Shown piece by piece: positions 6,693 through 14,769 of a stretch of DNA of 15,474 nt. Both the position numbers and the translations under genes were made by a program. The DNA comes from Spirochaetaceae bacterium (lineage in GTDB: Bacteria > Spirochaetota > Spirochaetia > DSM-2461): assembly GCA_003246505.1 (NCBI GenBank), contig QKAI01000149.1:1-15474 (forward strand), written 5' to 3'. Each line of letters begins with the position of its first letter. Position 1 is the first letter of the stretch. Under the pieces are notes generated by a model. It did not search any database. It saw only the letters and a program-made list of their open reading frames with translations, and was not told the origin of the DNA.

Positions 6693-7112
6693 TCAACCGA
6701 AGGATGCGATGGCGTCCACCCCGTTCTCGCCCAGGATCTTCAGGCCCCGGTCAATGTCCTCCACCCGGAAGATCACCACCGCCTGGCCCTGGTCGCTCAT
6801 GAGGGTGGAGTAGCAGTATTCGATATTGACCCCGTTCTTCTCAAAGAGCTCCATAATGTCCGCCAATCCGCCCGGCTCGTCCTTCAGCTTGACTCCGATG
6901 ACCTCGGTCACCCGGGCGGTGAATCCCGCCTCCTTCAGGGCCAGAAGGGCCTCCTGGGGCTTCTCGCAGATAATGCGCAGTATGCCGAAATCCGCCGTGT
7001 CCGCTATGGTGGCGGCCCTCATGTTAACGCCCGCATTACCCATGACCCGGGTCACCTGGGCCAGGCGTCCGTTGGTGTTCTCTATAAAGACCGATAGCTG
7101 TTTGACTTTCAT
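6693..7112 (-). CDS. Tandem ACT-domain protein
   Basis: This 139-residue protein consists of two ACT domains (about 3-65 and 71-135) and nothing else. The first begins KQLSVFIENTNGRLAQVTRVM and the second IGVKLKDEPGGLADIMELFE, each showing the beta-alpha-beta start with the conserved Gly turn where amino-acid ligands bind. Stand-alone tandem ACT proteins are commonly found beside phenylacetate-CoA ligase genes in anaerobes, and that is the arrangement here: paaK is 15 bp upstream on the same strand, with GGGGAGAGG before the ATG. The likely role is sensing an aromatic or branched amino acid and modulating the ligase or its pathway. That role is inference; the family has few tested members. 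Confidence 0.88.
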   Translation of the reverse strand: MKVKQLSVFIENTNGRLAQVTRVMGNAGVNMRAATIADTADFGILRIICEKPQEALLALKEAGFTARVTEVIGVKLKDEPGGLADIMELFEKNGVNIEYCYSTLMSDQGQAVVIFRVEDIDRGLKILGENGVDAIASFG

Positions 7113-7127
7113 TTTCCTCTCCCCTTC

Positions 7128-8429
<1,302 letters not shown>

Positions 8430-8458
8430 TCCGGCACCCCCGCTTTTTTTGTAAAAAT

Positions 8459-8487
8459 ATTGTAACCCGGGATGGTCGGTTTGACAA
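8459..8487 (-). promoter_or_regulatory. Sigma70-type promoter for paaK-ACT
   Basis: On the minus strand, TTGTCA (8487-8482), a 17-bp spacer, then TACAAT (8464-8459). The predicted start is near 8452, giving a leader of about 23 nt before the paaK ATG. The promoter lies just after the stop of the DUF3795 gene, so paaK can be expressed independently, although read-through is also possible. Confidence 0.65.
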
Positions 8488-8505
8488 GGCGAAAGAGGGG
8501 AGGAC

Positions 8506-8838
8506 TTATTTCCTCCTTATGGTATGTAGGCCCGCGGCCTCCCTCTCTCCGGCGAAGGCCTCCGCTCCGACTTCCCGTATGCGGGCCACGCAGGCGTCCC
8601 GGTCGGAATTGAAGACCATGGCGAAGAAGCGGGACATCCCGTTGTGGACGAGGGAACAGGCGCGGAAGGCGGTCTCGGGACACTCGGCGCAGTTGTGAAA
8701 CCCCTTCTCCCTGTTGCAGGTGCGGATTCCGCACCAGCCGAGCTTTTCATTTTCCCGGCATCCGGTACATTTGCCCTTTTTGTAACGGGGGCAGGCGCCG
8801 CAGTAGAGCCCGCAGTAGGCCACCAGATTCTTTTCCAT
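8506..8838 (-). CDS. DUF3795-type cysteine-rich protein
   Basis: This encodes 110 residues. I chose the ATG at 8838 because GGAGG lies 5 nt upstream; the in-frame ATG four codons earlier contains that RBS. The N-terminus YCGLYCGACPRYKKGKC with a following C-x2-C (24, 27) is characteristic of DUF3795. Further cysteines are at 36, 41, 50, 53 and 61. About ten Cys residues in the first half suggest metal or iron-sulphur binding. The C-terminal part is short and basic. The family has no established biochemical role. It sits upstream of paaK in the same direction and downstream of a strong palindrome at 8880-8901. Confidence 0.85.
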   Translation of the reverse strand: MEKNLVAYCGLYCGACPRYKKGKCTGCRENEKLGWCGIRTCNREKGFHNCAECPETAFRACSLVHNGMSRFFAMVFNSDRDACVARIREVGAEAFAGEREAAGLHTIRRK

Positions 8839-8879
8839 ATCGTCCTCCATTGATTTGATGCCCCATCATGGCACCCCTT

Positions 8880-8901
8880 ACCTGACAACCCTATGTCAGG
8901 T
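8880..8901. promoter_or_regulatory. Operator-like palindrome (8-bp arms)
   Basis: ACCTGACA, a 6-nt spacer, then TGTCAGGT, a perfect 8-bp inverted repeat between the divergent DUF3795 (start 8838) and LysM-like (start 8971) genes. No T-run follows on either strand, so a dimeric repressor or activator site is more likely than a terminator. No regulator gene is adjacent, and the regulator is unknown. The rest of 8839-8970 is AT-rich on the right side and has no clear consensus promoter. Confidence 0.55.
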
Positions 8902-8970
8902 TAAATAAAAAAGAGAAAAAAGTGTTTTACTTTATGACTTAAAATGACCATAATGATAGGAGGAAGAAAG

Positions 8971-9633
8971 ATGGAAAACACAAGACGATTGAAAATGACG
9001 CTCCTGACGGTTCTCATATTCCTCATGATGGTGGGGGTTACGGTACTTTTCCTCTGGAGGCAGCAGCAGACCCTGCCCCGCTTTCATCGTTACTCCTCTT
9101 CCCTCTCCCTACCCCTGACCCGGGAACAGGCCGCCCCGGCGGAAACGCCCCGGGCCGAACCGGCGTCAGAACCGGCACAGACCGCTCCTGTTAAAAATAC
9201 CTCCACCCTGCCTCCCGCCATCTCCCGCTACGTGGTGGACAAGCATACCGTGGAGTGGGGGGAGTGCTTCTCCCTCATCACCGGGGATTACTGGGGGGAC
9301 ATGTTCCTCTGGCCCGACCTGTATATGCTCAACGATATGAAAAGCGGCGACCCGGACCTGATCTATCCCAACGAGGTGGTGGAGATTTTCAACCGCCTGG
9401 GACAGGGCGACTCCTATACGGCACCGGAAAAGGACGTGATCCTGAACGCCTACATAGACGTGTACGATATTTACAAAGGGCTGGGGGACAGGAAGAACAA
9501 CTCCGCCTGGAGCCTCCTCTGGTGCGCCGCCAAGTACGACAGGAATTTCCTTGACAGATACGCCGACCGCATCGACCCGGCGGACAGGGCCATGGCCCAG
9601 AAATATATCGACGAAAAGGGCATCATCGACTGA
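8971..9633 (+). CDS. Membrane-anchored LysM-like protein
   Basis: This encodes 220 residues. One transmembrane segment (about 9-29) follows a basic N-terminus, then comes a Pro/Ala/Glu-rich linker (about 48-82), then a region resembling LysM at about 87-141. Visible LysM-like landmarks are RYVVDKHTVEWGECFSL at the start, FLWPDLYMLN in the middle and DPDLIYPNEVVEIF at the end, matching the usual xYxVxxGDTLWxIS ... WPxIYxxN ... IxPGQxLxIP plan with several changes (for example GD to KH). The C-terminal 75 residues are helical and unassigned. It is predicted to face the periplasm and contact peptidoglycan. I chose the start at 8971 because AGGAGG lies 7 nt upstream; earlier in-frame ATGs lack an RBS. 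Its stop abuts the stop of the next gene. Confidence 0.75.
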   Translation: MENTRRLKMTLLTVLIFLMMVGVTVLFLWRQQQTLPRFHRYSSSLSLPLTREQAAPAETPRAEPASEPAQTAPVKNTSTLPPAISRYVVDKHTVEWGECFSLITGDYWGDMFLWPDLYMLNDMKSGDPDLIYPNEVVEIFNRLGQGDSYTAPEKDVILNAYIDVYDIYKGLGDRKNNSAWSLLWCAAKYDRNFLDRYADRIDPADRAMAQKYIDEKGIID

Positions 9634-10902
9634 TCAGAGGCCCAGGAAATCCAGGGGATTCTCCCGGGCCACATAGTCCATCTCCCTGCCGAAATAGTTA
9701 CAGAACCGGTCATAGTACAGGGTAAGCTCCTTTTCCAGCAGGTAGAGCATATAGTAATCGGACCCGTACAGGACCCTTCTCCGGGCGGAGCGGGGGAGCC
9801 GGTCGTAAACCCTTTCTTTGAATCCCTGCAGCATATCCGCCCCTTTGAGGGTGTTGTTGAAATTGCTCATGTCCACCCGCACCTGGGGGTAATCCCGCAG
9901 AAAGGAGAGGGCTTCCCGGGTCCAGAATCCCCGGGGATCCCCCTTCAGATAGAGGGGCACCTGCAGGTAACCCCCGGTGTGGGCGAAGTTGATCCTCAGG
10001 CGGGGGTAGTTCTCCAGCACCTTCCGCCACAGAAGGGGGTGGTTCAGCCGGATCTGCCTCTCCTCCACCAGATCGGCGAAGGAGTGGCGCATGAATTTCT
10101 TCTGGAATTTCATGATCCCCTTTTTGTACAGCTCCTCCCCGGGGACGATCTCCCCCGCATCGGGAAAGTACACGTCCCCCCGGATGCGGACGGAGTCGTT
10201 GATGTGGGCGAATCCGGTGGGGGAGAAATGCACCGTAATGGGAATGCCCTTCCTCTGGCACCAGGCGTAGAGGGATTTCTCCCGGCGGTCCTCCCGGTAC
10301 AGGAAGGGATGGGTGGGGGAATAACCCAGGGCGGTGTAGAGCTTGATTCCCGCGAAGGTCTTCCCCGGTCCGACCCGCTCCTCCACCAGATCCATCAGCT
10401 TATCCTTCAGATCGTCGTCGTTCCGGCGGGGATCGATCCCCAGAAAGGGGTGGATCTGGCCGCCGTAGATTTTCTTGAGACGCTTTAGCTCGTTGATCTG
10501 GGTGGTGAAATTGTTGGCGAAGAGATCCTTCCGCCCGTGGGACAGGGCGGGCTCGGAGGCTTTGCCCCGGAGATGGGCCAGGGGCGACTTAAGGTGTTCC
10601 CCGATCCGGTTGAGGGTGGAGCCATTCCCGAACTCCTCCCCCGCCCGGTGGGTGACGTAGGTTCCGTCCATCATGAGGGGCACCGCCACGTAATCCTCCC
10701 CGTAGGTCTCCCTCATCTTCAGGAAGAGGTGCTCCGCCCCGTAGTTGAGCATATGGTCCATGAACCTCAGGAGCCGGTCCGAGCCGGCCCTCCTTTCCGG
10801 CAGGGGCAGGTCGTGGAACCTCTTCACCAGCTGGCTGGCGGTGCGGTAATCCTGAGTCAGATCGTCCTTTGAAAAGATATGGCAATGGCAGTCTACTATC
10901 AT
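9634..10902 (-). CDS. Amidohydrolase-2 family TIM-barrel metal-dependent hydrolase
   Basis: This encodes 422 residues. The start at 10902 (MIVDCHCHIF) has GGGGAGG just upstream; the reading frame extends nine codons further but without support. Metal-ligand motifs of the amidohydrolase superfamily are visible in order: HCH at 6-8, a GIKLYTALGYSP segment carrying the strand-4 Lys, TVHFSPTG, INFAHTGG, and YGSDYYM with the strand-8 Asp. The closest general group is Amidohydrolase-2 (ACMSD/gamma-resorcylate decarboxylase-like), which includes hydrolases and decarboxylases of cyclic or aromatic acids. The substrate cannot be deduced. The protein is longer than minimal members because of an inserted basic region at about 95-150. 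No signal peptide is present. It is divergent from the CPBP gene. Confidence 0.85.
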   Translation of the reverse strand: MIVDCHCHIFSKDDLTQDYRTASQLVKRFHDLPLPERRAGSDRLLRFMDHMLNYGAEHLFLKMRETYGEDYVAVPLMMDGTYVTHRAGEEFGNGSTLNRIGEHLKSPLAHLRGKASEPALSHGRKDLFANNFTTQINELKRLKKIYGGQIHPFLGIDPRRNDDDLKDKLMDLVEERVGPGKTFAGIKLYTALGYSPTHPFLYREDRREKSLYAWCQRKGIPITVHFSPTGFAHINDSVRIRGDVYFPDAGEIVPGEELYKKGIMKFQKKFMRHSFADLVEERQIRLNHPLLWRKVLENYPRLRINFAHTGGYLQVPLYLKGDPRGFWTREALSFLRDYPQVRVDMSNFNNTLKGADMLQGFKERVYDRLPRSARRRVLYGSDYYMLYLLEKELTLYYDRFCNYFGREMDYVARENPLDFLGL

Positions 10903-10919
10903 AGCCCTTCCTCCCCGCC

Positions 10920-10959
10920 AGTATATCATATCGGGAAGGAAGAAAAAACATCCTATACT
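10920..10959. promoter_or_regulatory. Divergent -10 elements between amidohydrolase and CPBP genes
   Basis: On the minus strand, TGATATACT (10928-10920) is an extended -10 for the amidohydrolase gene, with no good -35. On the plus strand, TATACT (10954-10959) could serve the CPBP gene, also without a clear -35. AGTATA and TATACT form an inverted pair 28 bp apart. Support is modest. Confidence 0.35.
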
Positions 10960-10988
10960 TTTCCTTCCTTTCCTCCGAAAACTAACCT

Positions 10989-11897
10989 ATGAGGAAAGAA
11001 ACGGTTAAAAAACTCACCTATCTGGGAGGACTCGCCCTCATGGGCGCCGCCCTGGTCCCGGCCAACCTGCCCTTCTACTTTTACCTGAAACGCCTGGCCG
11101 CCTCAGGCGGGGGCGAAGGGCTGGCCGAGTTCTATGTCAGCCGGAACCTATCCGACCTGCCCCTCTCCCTCTGGGGCCGTTTTTTCTATACCTTCCTGCC
11201 CTTTATTATCCTCCTGGGGGTTCTCCTGATCGTCTGGCGGGTCCTCCACGGAAAGGGACTCCCCGCTCTGCTCACCGGATCGGAACGGTTCCGGTGGCCC
11301 CTTCTGGCCAGGGCCGGACTCTGCTGGCTCCTTCTTTCCGCCCTGGCCGATCTGGCCCAGTTCTTCCTGCGCCGGGAGAGCTACCGGTTCAATCCGGACT
11401 TTTCCAGCTGGCCCCAGCTGTTGCTTCTGGGCCTGATCTTCATCGTCCCCCAGATCATGGTGGAGGAAACCTTCTTCCGGGGATATCTGATAAAGGGGGG
11501 CACTCTGCTTACGGGAAACCCGGTCTTTCCCCTTGTGCTTTTCTCCCTCCTTTTCGGCCTCCTTCACAGCGCCAATCCGGAGGTAGCCCGTTACGGTTTT
11601 CTTCTCATGATGCCCCAGTATATGGGGATGGGGCTGTTCCTCTCCTTCCTGAGCTGGAAAACGGACGGGCTGGAGATGTCCCTGGGGATCCATCTGGCCA
11701 ATAACTGCTGGGGGCTCCTGATCGTCAACAGCGGGGGGACCGCCTTCGACACCCCCTCCCCTTTCCGCCTTACCGAATGGAATCCCCTCTTCAGCCTGAT
11801 TGCCCTGGCGGCGGGCATGGCCGTTTTTTTACTGATGAACCGGGCCTCACTTTTTTTTCTGGTAAAAAAAGAAAAAGGGTATTATTATAATAATTGA
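10989..11897 (+). CDS. CPBP-type intramembrane metalloprotease
   Basis: This is a 302-residue, strongly hydrophobic multi-pass membrane protein. The three CPBP (Abi/Rce1-like) motifs are present in order: EETFFR at 159-164 (EExxxR), FGLLH at 189-193 (FxxxH), and HLANN at 235-239 (HxxxN). These supply the catalytic glutamate and metal-binding histidines, so it is predicted active. The substrate is unknown; bacterial members have roles from bacteriocin self-immunity to protein maturation. The ATG at 10989 has no Shine-Dalgarno; an in-frame ATG at 11040 has GGGAGGA 9 nt upstream but would cut into the first membrane helix. I keep 10989 for its basic N-terminus (MRKETVKK). The 3' end is unusually AT-rich with T8 and A7 runs. 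Confidence 0.9.
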   Translation: MRKETVKKLTYLGGLALMGAALVPANLPFYFYLKRLAASGGGEGLAEFYVSRNLSDLPLSLWGRFFYTFLPFIILLGVLLIVWRVLHGKGLPALLTGSERFRWPLLARAGLCWLLLSALADLAQFFLRRESYRFNPDFSSWPQLLLLGLIFIVPQIMVEETFFRGYLIKGGTLLTGNPVFPLVLFSLLFGLLHSANPEVARYGFLLMMPQYMGMGLFLSFLSWKTDGLEMSLGIHLANNCWGLLIVNSGGTAFDTPSPFRLTEWNPLFSLIALAAGMAVFLLMNRASLFFLVKKEKGYYYNN

Positions 11898-11915
11898 AAG
11901 TTATTCAATTTTTTT
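11892..11915 (+). terminator. AT-rich intrinsic terminator of the CPBP gene
   Basis: AATTGAA, loop AGTTA, TTCAATT, directly followed by TTTTT. The stem overlaps the TGA stop codon (11895-11897). The stem is weak because it is AT-rich, but the T-run and position are right. Confidence 0.55.
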
Positions 11916-11935
11916 ATCAAAAAAAGAGGAAGTTC

Positions 11936-11963
11936 TTGTATTCCTAAGGAAATCATTTAGAAT
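11936..11963 (+). promoter_or_regulatory. Promoter for the response-regulator gene
   Basis: TTGTAT (11936-11941), a 16-bp spacer, then TAGAAT (11958-11963). The spacer contains the 11-bp palindrome TTCCTAAGGAA (11941-11951). The ATG at 11974 is only 11 nt from the -10 box, so the leader would be about 4 nt at most. Confidence 0.45.
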
Positions 11964-11973
11964 TAAAACAGTT

Positions 11974-12339
11974 ATGGCAAAAACAATTTTAGTTGCGGAA
12001 GATGAAAGAATCATTAGAAATTTAGCGGAAATTACCCTCAAGAAAGCGGGCTACCAGGTGATTACGGCCAATGACGGGCAGGAAGCGGTTGATATCTTTA
12101 AGGAGAACGCCGGAACCATCGATCTCCTGCTCCTGGATATCATGATGCCCAACAAGAACGGCTGGGAAGCCTACATGGAAATCCGCAAGGAGAACGAGGA
12201 TATTCCCGTCGTCTTCTGCAGCGGCTATTCCGATGATGTCCTGATGGAGGAGTATCTTCACGAAACCCCCGCCGATATCATTCAGAAACCCTACCGCCTC
12301 AATACACTTCTGGAAAAAATCGAAACCGTCCTTTCCTGA
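11974..12339 (+). CDS. Stand-alone receiver-domain response regulator
   Basis: This encodes 121 residues made only of a CheY-like receiver. Acidic pocket Glu9-Asp10, phospho-acceptor Asp55 in LLLLDIMMP, Ser83 in FCSGYS at the switch Thr/Ser position, and Lys105 in QKPYR are all present, so it should accept phosphate from a histidine kinase. There is no output domain and no kinase gene nearby. It may act in a phosphorelay or by binding a partner. The ATG has no Shine-Dalgarno, and the first 17 or so codons are strongly AT-rich (AAA ACA ATT TTA) before the usage turns GC-rich, as expected for low-structure initiation. A GTG or ATG further downstream would remove the first strand, so this start is sound. 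Confidence 0.92.
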   Translation: MAKTILVAEDERIIRNLAEITLKKAGYQVITANDGQEAVDIFKENAGTIDLLLLDIMMPNKNGWEAYMEIRKENEDIPVVFCSGYSDDVLMEEYLHETPADIIQKPYRLNTLLEKIETVLS

Positions 12340-12344
12340 TTCCC

Positions 12345-13136
12345 TCAGGAGAGGGCCCGGAGAAACTGCCCCAGTTCCCGATTCAGGGGATCCTTTCTGT
12401 AAAGGGCATCCCCCCACTGTCTGACCCACTTCACGAATTCTTTCTCCTCACTCCCGAAATCCCGGTGAATGATCTCCCGGGCCTGGGCGAAAGTGGAAAG
12501 GATCAGGTCCGATTCGCTGAAGGAACGGTCAAGCGGGGTCAGAGAAGGCCCCCCCCCCCGGGGAGGAAGGGAGAGCAAGGCCCCCCCTTCAAAGGAGAGG
12601 TAGAGCCGTCCCTCCCGGTCGGCGGCGGCCAGCAGGGCGTCCCCGGGTACGGCGAAACGGGCGGTAACCCCACCGGTCCGGTCATAGCAGAAAAAATTCC
12701 GTCCCGTTCCCAGCCAGAAGGAATCCCCCCCGGTTACGAAAAAGAGGATCAAACCTCCCGGGGGCAGATCCTCCGGCACCAGGTCCTCCTTCCGCTCCCC
12801 TATCCAGGTAAGCCTGTCCGGCCGCAGGGGGGTAAATTGGAGACTCCCCCCCCGGTAGGGTCGTACGAAACTGTTCCCCGGGGGAAGGGTATCCTGTGTA
12901 CGGGGTTTAAAATTCCGATCAAGATAGAGCTGGACCAGGGTTCTCCCGGAGGGAAGAAACTCACGCTCCAGAAGAAGGCGGGGGCCGCCGTAATCCAGCA
13001 GGACCGTCTCATCGGCGGTCAGGCTCTGAAGAACCCTCCCGGAAAGGGTCAGGAGATTCCCCGGATCAAAGGCAAGGGTATCCCCCCCTGTTGCTCCCAG
13101 AAGGCATAGCAACAGGGCCGGGAGGAGGGATCTCAA
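12345..13136 (-). CDS. Exported protein of unknown function, coupled to murE
   Basis: This encodes 263 residues from a TTG start whose bases overlap the murE TGA by 2 nt, with GAGAGGGG just upstream inside murE. No in-frame ATG gives a better N-terminus. A short basic start and a Leu-rich core give a signal peptide, with cleavage likely near residue 18-22 (GGDTLA). Cys11 sits inside the core and does not form a convincing lipobox. The mature protein has repeated beta-strand-like stretches with Asp-Gly turns (DRTGGVTARF, DREGRLYLSFEGG), suggesting a beta-propeller or beta-sandwich, then a helical C-terminus. I do not recognise a family. Coupling to murE suggests an envelope role. A G11 homopolymer (coding strand) lies inside. 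Confidence 0.7.
   Translation of the reverse strand: MRSLLPALLLCLLGATGGDTLAFDPGNLLTLSGRVLQSLTADETVLLDYGGPRLLLEREFLPSGRTLVQLYLDRNFKPRTQDTLPPGNSFVRPYRGGSLQFTPLRPDRLTWIGERKEDLVPEDLPPGGLILFFVTGGDSFWLGTGRNFFCYDRTGGVTARFAVPGDALLAAADREGRLYLSFEGGALLSLPPRGGGPSLTPLDRSFSESDLILSTFAQAREIIHRDFGSEEKEFVKWVRQWGDALYRKDPLNRELGQFLRALS
12549..12559 (-). repeat. G11 homopolymer in the exported-protein gene
   Basis: Eleven consecutive C on the plus strand (G on the coding strand) encode Arg-Gly-Gly-Gly. The same gene also has a C8 tract (12846-12853) and a C7 tract (12581-12587). Such tracts slip easily during replication and can switch the reading frame. Confidence 0.85.
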
Positions 13137-14656
13137 TAACCCCTCTCCCGGAGAAGCTCCTTCAGCACTTCCTCCTCGTTCCAGGGGTGGGGCCCGTCGG
13201 AGTAGATGATGGTGGACTCATGGCCCTTACCCAGGGCGACGACCATATCCCCTTCCCCGGCCAGGTCCAGGGCCTTTTTCAGGGCCTTCCGCCTGTCCGG
13301 AATCAGGAAGAGAGTCTCCTCCCGGACCTTGTCGCTGATGCCGAAGGCGATATCCTCCAGAATGGCCATGGGATCTTCCAGGCGGGGATCCTCGTCGGCA
13401 AGGATGATGATGTCCCCGTAGTCCGAGGCTATCTCCCCCTGGTCGCTCCGCTTCTCCACATCCCGCTCGCCGGCGGAACCGAAGACGATGATCATCCTGC
13501 CCTTGACCAGAGCCTTGAGAGCGGGCAGAACCTTCTCGAAAGAGCCCGGGGAGTGGGCGTAATCCACCACCACGTCATAGGGCTGGCCGCCCTTGATCCG
13601 GGTCATGCGGCCCTTCACGCCCTTGAGTTCGGGGACGTGGTCCGCCAGATCCAGGGCGTCGATGCCCAGGATTTCCGAGGTGACCATCATGGCGGCCATA
13701 AGATTCTCCACGTTCACCAGGGAGGGGATGTTCAGGGTCAGGCGCTTCTTCTCCCCCGGGGTATGGAGGGTGAATTCGGTCCCGTCCACGCCGGCGTCGA
13801 ATTCGTCGGCGAAGAGATCCGCCTCCTTGTTCTTCATGCTGTAAAGGTAGATGGGCACTTCCCCGGCGGCCTTGATGAAGTAGTTGGCCGAGGGATCGTC
13901 CCTGTTCACCACCCCGAAGGTCAGGGAATCCTCCGTGAAATTCCTTCCCAGCATGCGGAAGAGGGTGCACTTGTCCTCCCGGTACTGTTCGAAGGTCCCG
14001 TGGAATTCCAGATGCTCGTGGGTCAGGTTGGTAAAGACGGCGGCGTCGAATTCCACATCCCCCAGGCGGTTGTTCCGGGGGGAGAGGCCGTGGCTCGTCG
14101 CTTCGATCACGGCGTAATCCATGCCGTTGTCCGCCATCTCCCGCATGATGCGCTGAATCTCCGGAGCCTCCGGGGTGGACTGGCGGAAGGGGTTCACCTT
14201 AAGATCCTTCCCGGACAGATAGCTGACCGTGGAGAGGTAGCCGCAGGACTCCCCCTCCTTTTCCAGAAGCTGCTGGATAAGGGATACGGTGGTGCTCTTC
14301 CCGTCGGTCCCCGTGACGCCTATGACGGTCATCTCCCGGCTGGGATAGTCGTAGAAGGCGGCGGAGAAGGGGGACAGGGCGGTACGGGTGTCCTTTACCC
14401 GCACGTAGTAGGGCCCGGGCTTCCTCTCCATGGCCGGATCGGAATAGACCACCACCGAAGCGCCCAGTTCGATCGCCTCGTCCAGATAGCTGTGACCGTC
14501 CGTATGGACCCCCTTCAGGGCGAAGAAGGCGTAGTCCCGGTCCACGTGGCGGCTGTCATATACGATCCCCTTTATTTCAGGATCGCCCGTTCCTAGAATC
14601 TCTATCACATCGATGCTTTCCAGGAGCTGGGAAATCTTTTTTATTCTCTCACTCAT
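13133..14656 (-). CDS. murE: UDP-N-acetylmuramyl-tripeptide synthetase MurE
   Basis: This 507-residue cytoplasmic Mur ligase adds the third residue to UDP-MurNAc-L-Ala-D-Glu during peptidoglycan synthesis. Seen: the N-terminal YDSRHV uridine-binding segment (34-39), P-loop GTDGKST at 116-122 (usual GTNGKTT), STPEAPE and ATSHGL, TNLTHEHLEFHG at 209-220, Lys229 at the carbamylated-lysine position, DYAHSPGS, and GKGHE near the end. The third-residue recognition motif, DNPR in diaminopimelate enzymes, reads EDPR at 422-425, so the amino acid added should not be assumed to be diaminopimelate; many spirochaetes use L-ornithine. I chose the start at 14656 for homology to MurE N-termini. AGGAGG is only 1 nt before this ATG; an ATG at 14674 is the alternative. 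It is translationally coupled to the exported protein gene. Confidence 0.95.
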   Translation of the reverse strand: MSERIKKISQLLESIDVIEILGTGDPEIKGIVYDSRHVDRDYAFFALKGVHTDGHSYLDEAIELGASVVVYSDPAMERKPGPYYVRVKDTRTALSPFSAAFYDYPSREMTVIGVTGTDGKSTTVSLIQQLLEKEGESCGYLSTVSYLSGKDLKVNPFRQSTPEAPEIQRIMREMADNGMDYAVIEATSHGLSPRNNRLGDVEFDAAVFTNLTHEHLEFHGTFEQYREDKCTLFRMLGRNFTEDSLTFGVVNRDDPSANYFIKAAGEVPIYLYSMKNKEADLFADEFDAGVDGTEFTLHTPGEKKRLTLNIPSLVNVENLMAAMMVTSEILGIDALDLADHVPELKGVKGRMTRIKGGQPYDVVVDYAHSPGSFEKVLPALKALVKGRMIIVFGSAGERDVEKRSDQGEIASDYGDIIILADEDPRLEDPMAILEDIAFGISDKVREETLFLIPDRRKALKKALDLAGEGDMVVALGKGHESTIIYSDGPHPWNEEEVLKELLRERGY

Positions 14657-14664
14657 ACCTCCTA

Positions 14665-14693
14665 TTTTTATCATGATTTCGGCCAAAACACAA
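14665..14693 (-). promoter_or_regulatory. Tentative murE promoter
   Basis: On the minus strand, TTGTGT (14693-14688), a 17-bp spacer, then TAAAAA (14670-14665). The start would fall 1-3 nt before the ATG at 14656 and downstream of the alternative ATG at 14674. Both boxes are only fair matches. Confidence 0.35.
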
Positions 14694-14710
14694 GGAGAGC
14701 TTTTTAACAT

Positions 14711-14753
14711 CCCCGGGACAGGGTCCGGGCCATTTGACACGGCCCCCCCGGGG
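14711..14753. repeat. GC-rich inverted repeats in the murE/lipoprotein divergent region
   Basis: CCCCGGG (14711-14717) and CCCCGGGG (14746-14753) flank the -35 box of the lipoprotein promoter, and GGGCC/GGCCC pairs inside them. The elements can form nested stems. A regulatory role is possible, but the composition alone makes chance pairing easy. Confidence 0.3.
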
Positions 14754-14763
14754 AAGATAGAAT
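14734..14763 (+). promoter_or_regulatory. Sigma70-type promoter for the lipoprotein gene
   Basis: TTGACA (14734-14739, perfect consensus), an 18-bp spacer, then TAGAAT (14758-14763). Only 6 nt separate the -10 box from the ATG at 14770, so transcription should begin at or within a base or two of the start codon. No Shine-Dalgarno is present. Confidence 0.65.
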
Positions 14764-14769
14764 AGTCCG

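Noticed and set aside
10989..11897. CPBP protease as an abortive-infection or bacteriocin immunity gene
   Set aside because: The family name includes Abi, but no defence, toxin or bacteriocin gene is near, so the role is left open.
13091..14596. Long plus-strand open frame (501 codons) opposite murE
   Set aside because: It is a shadow of the murE coding strand, with His/Gly/Val-rich composition and no recognisable motif.
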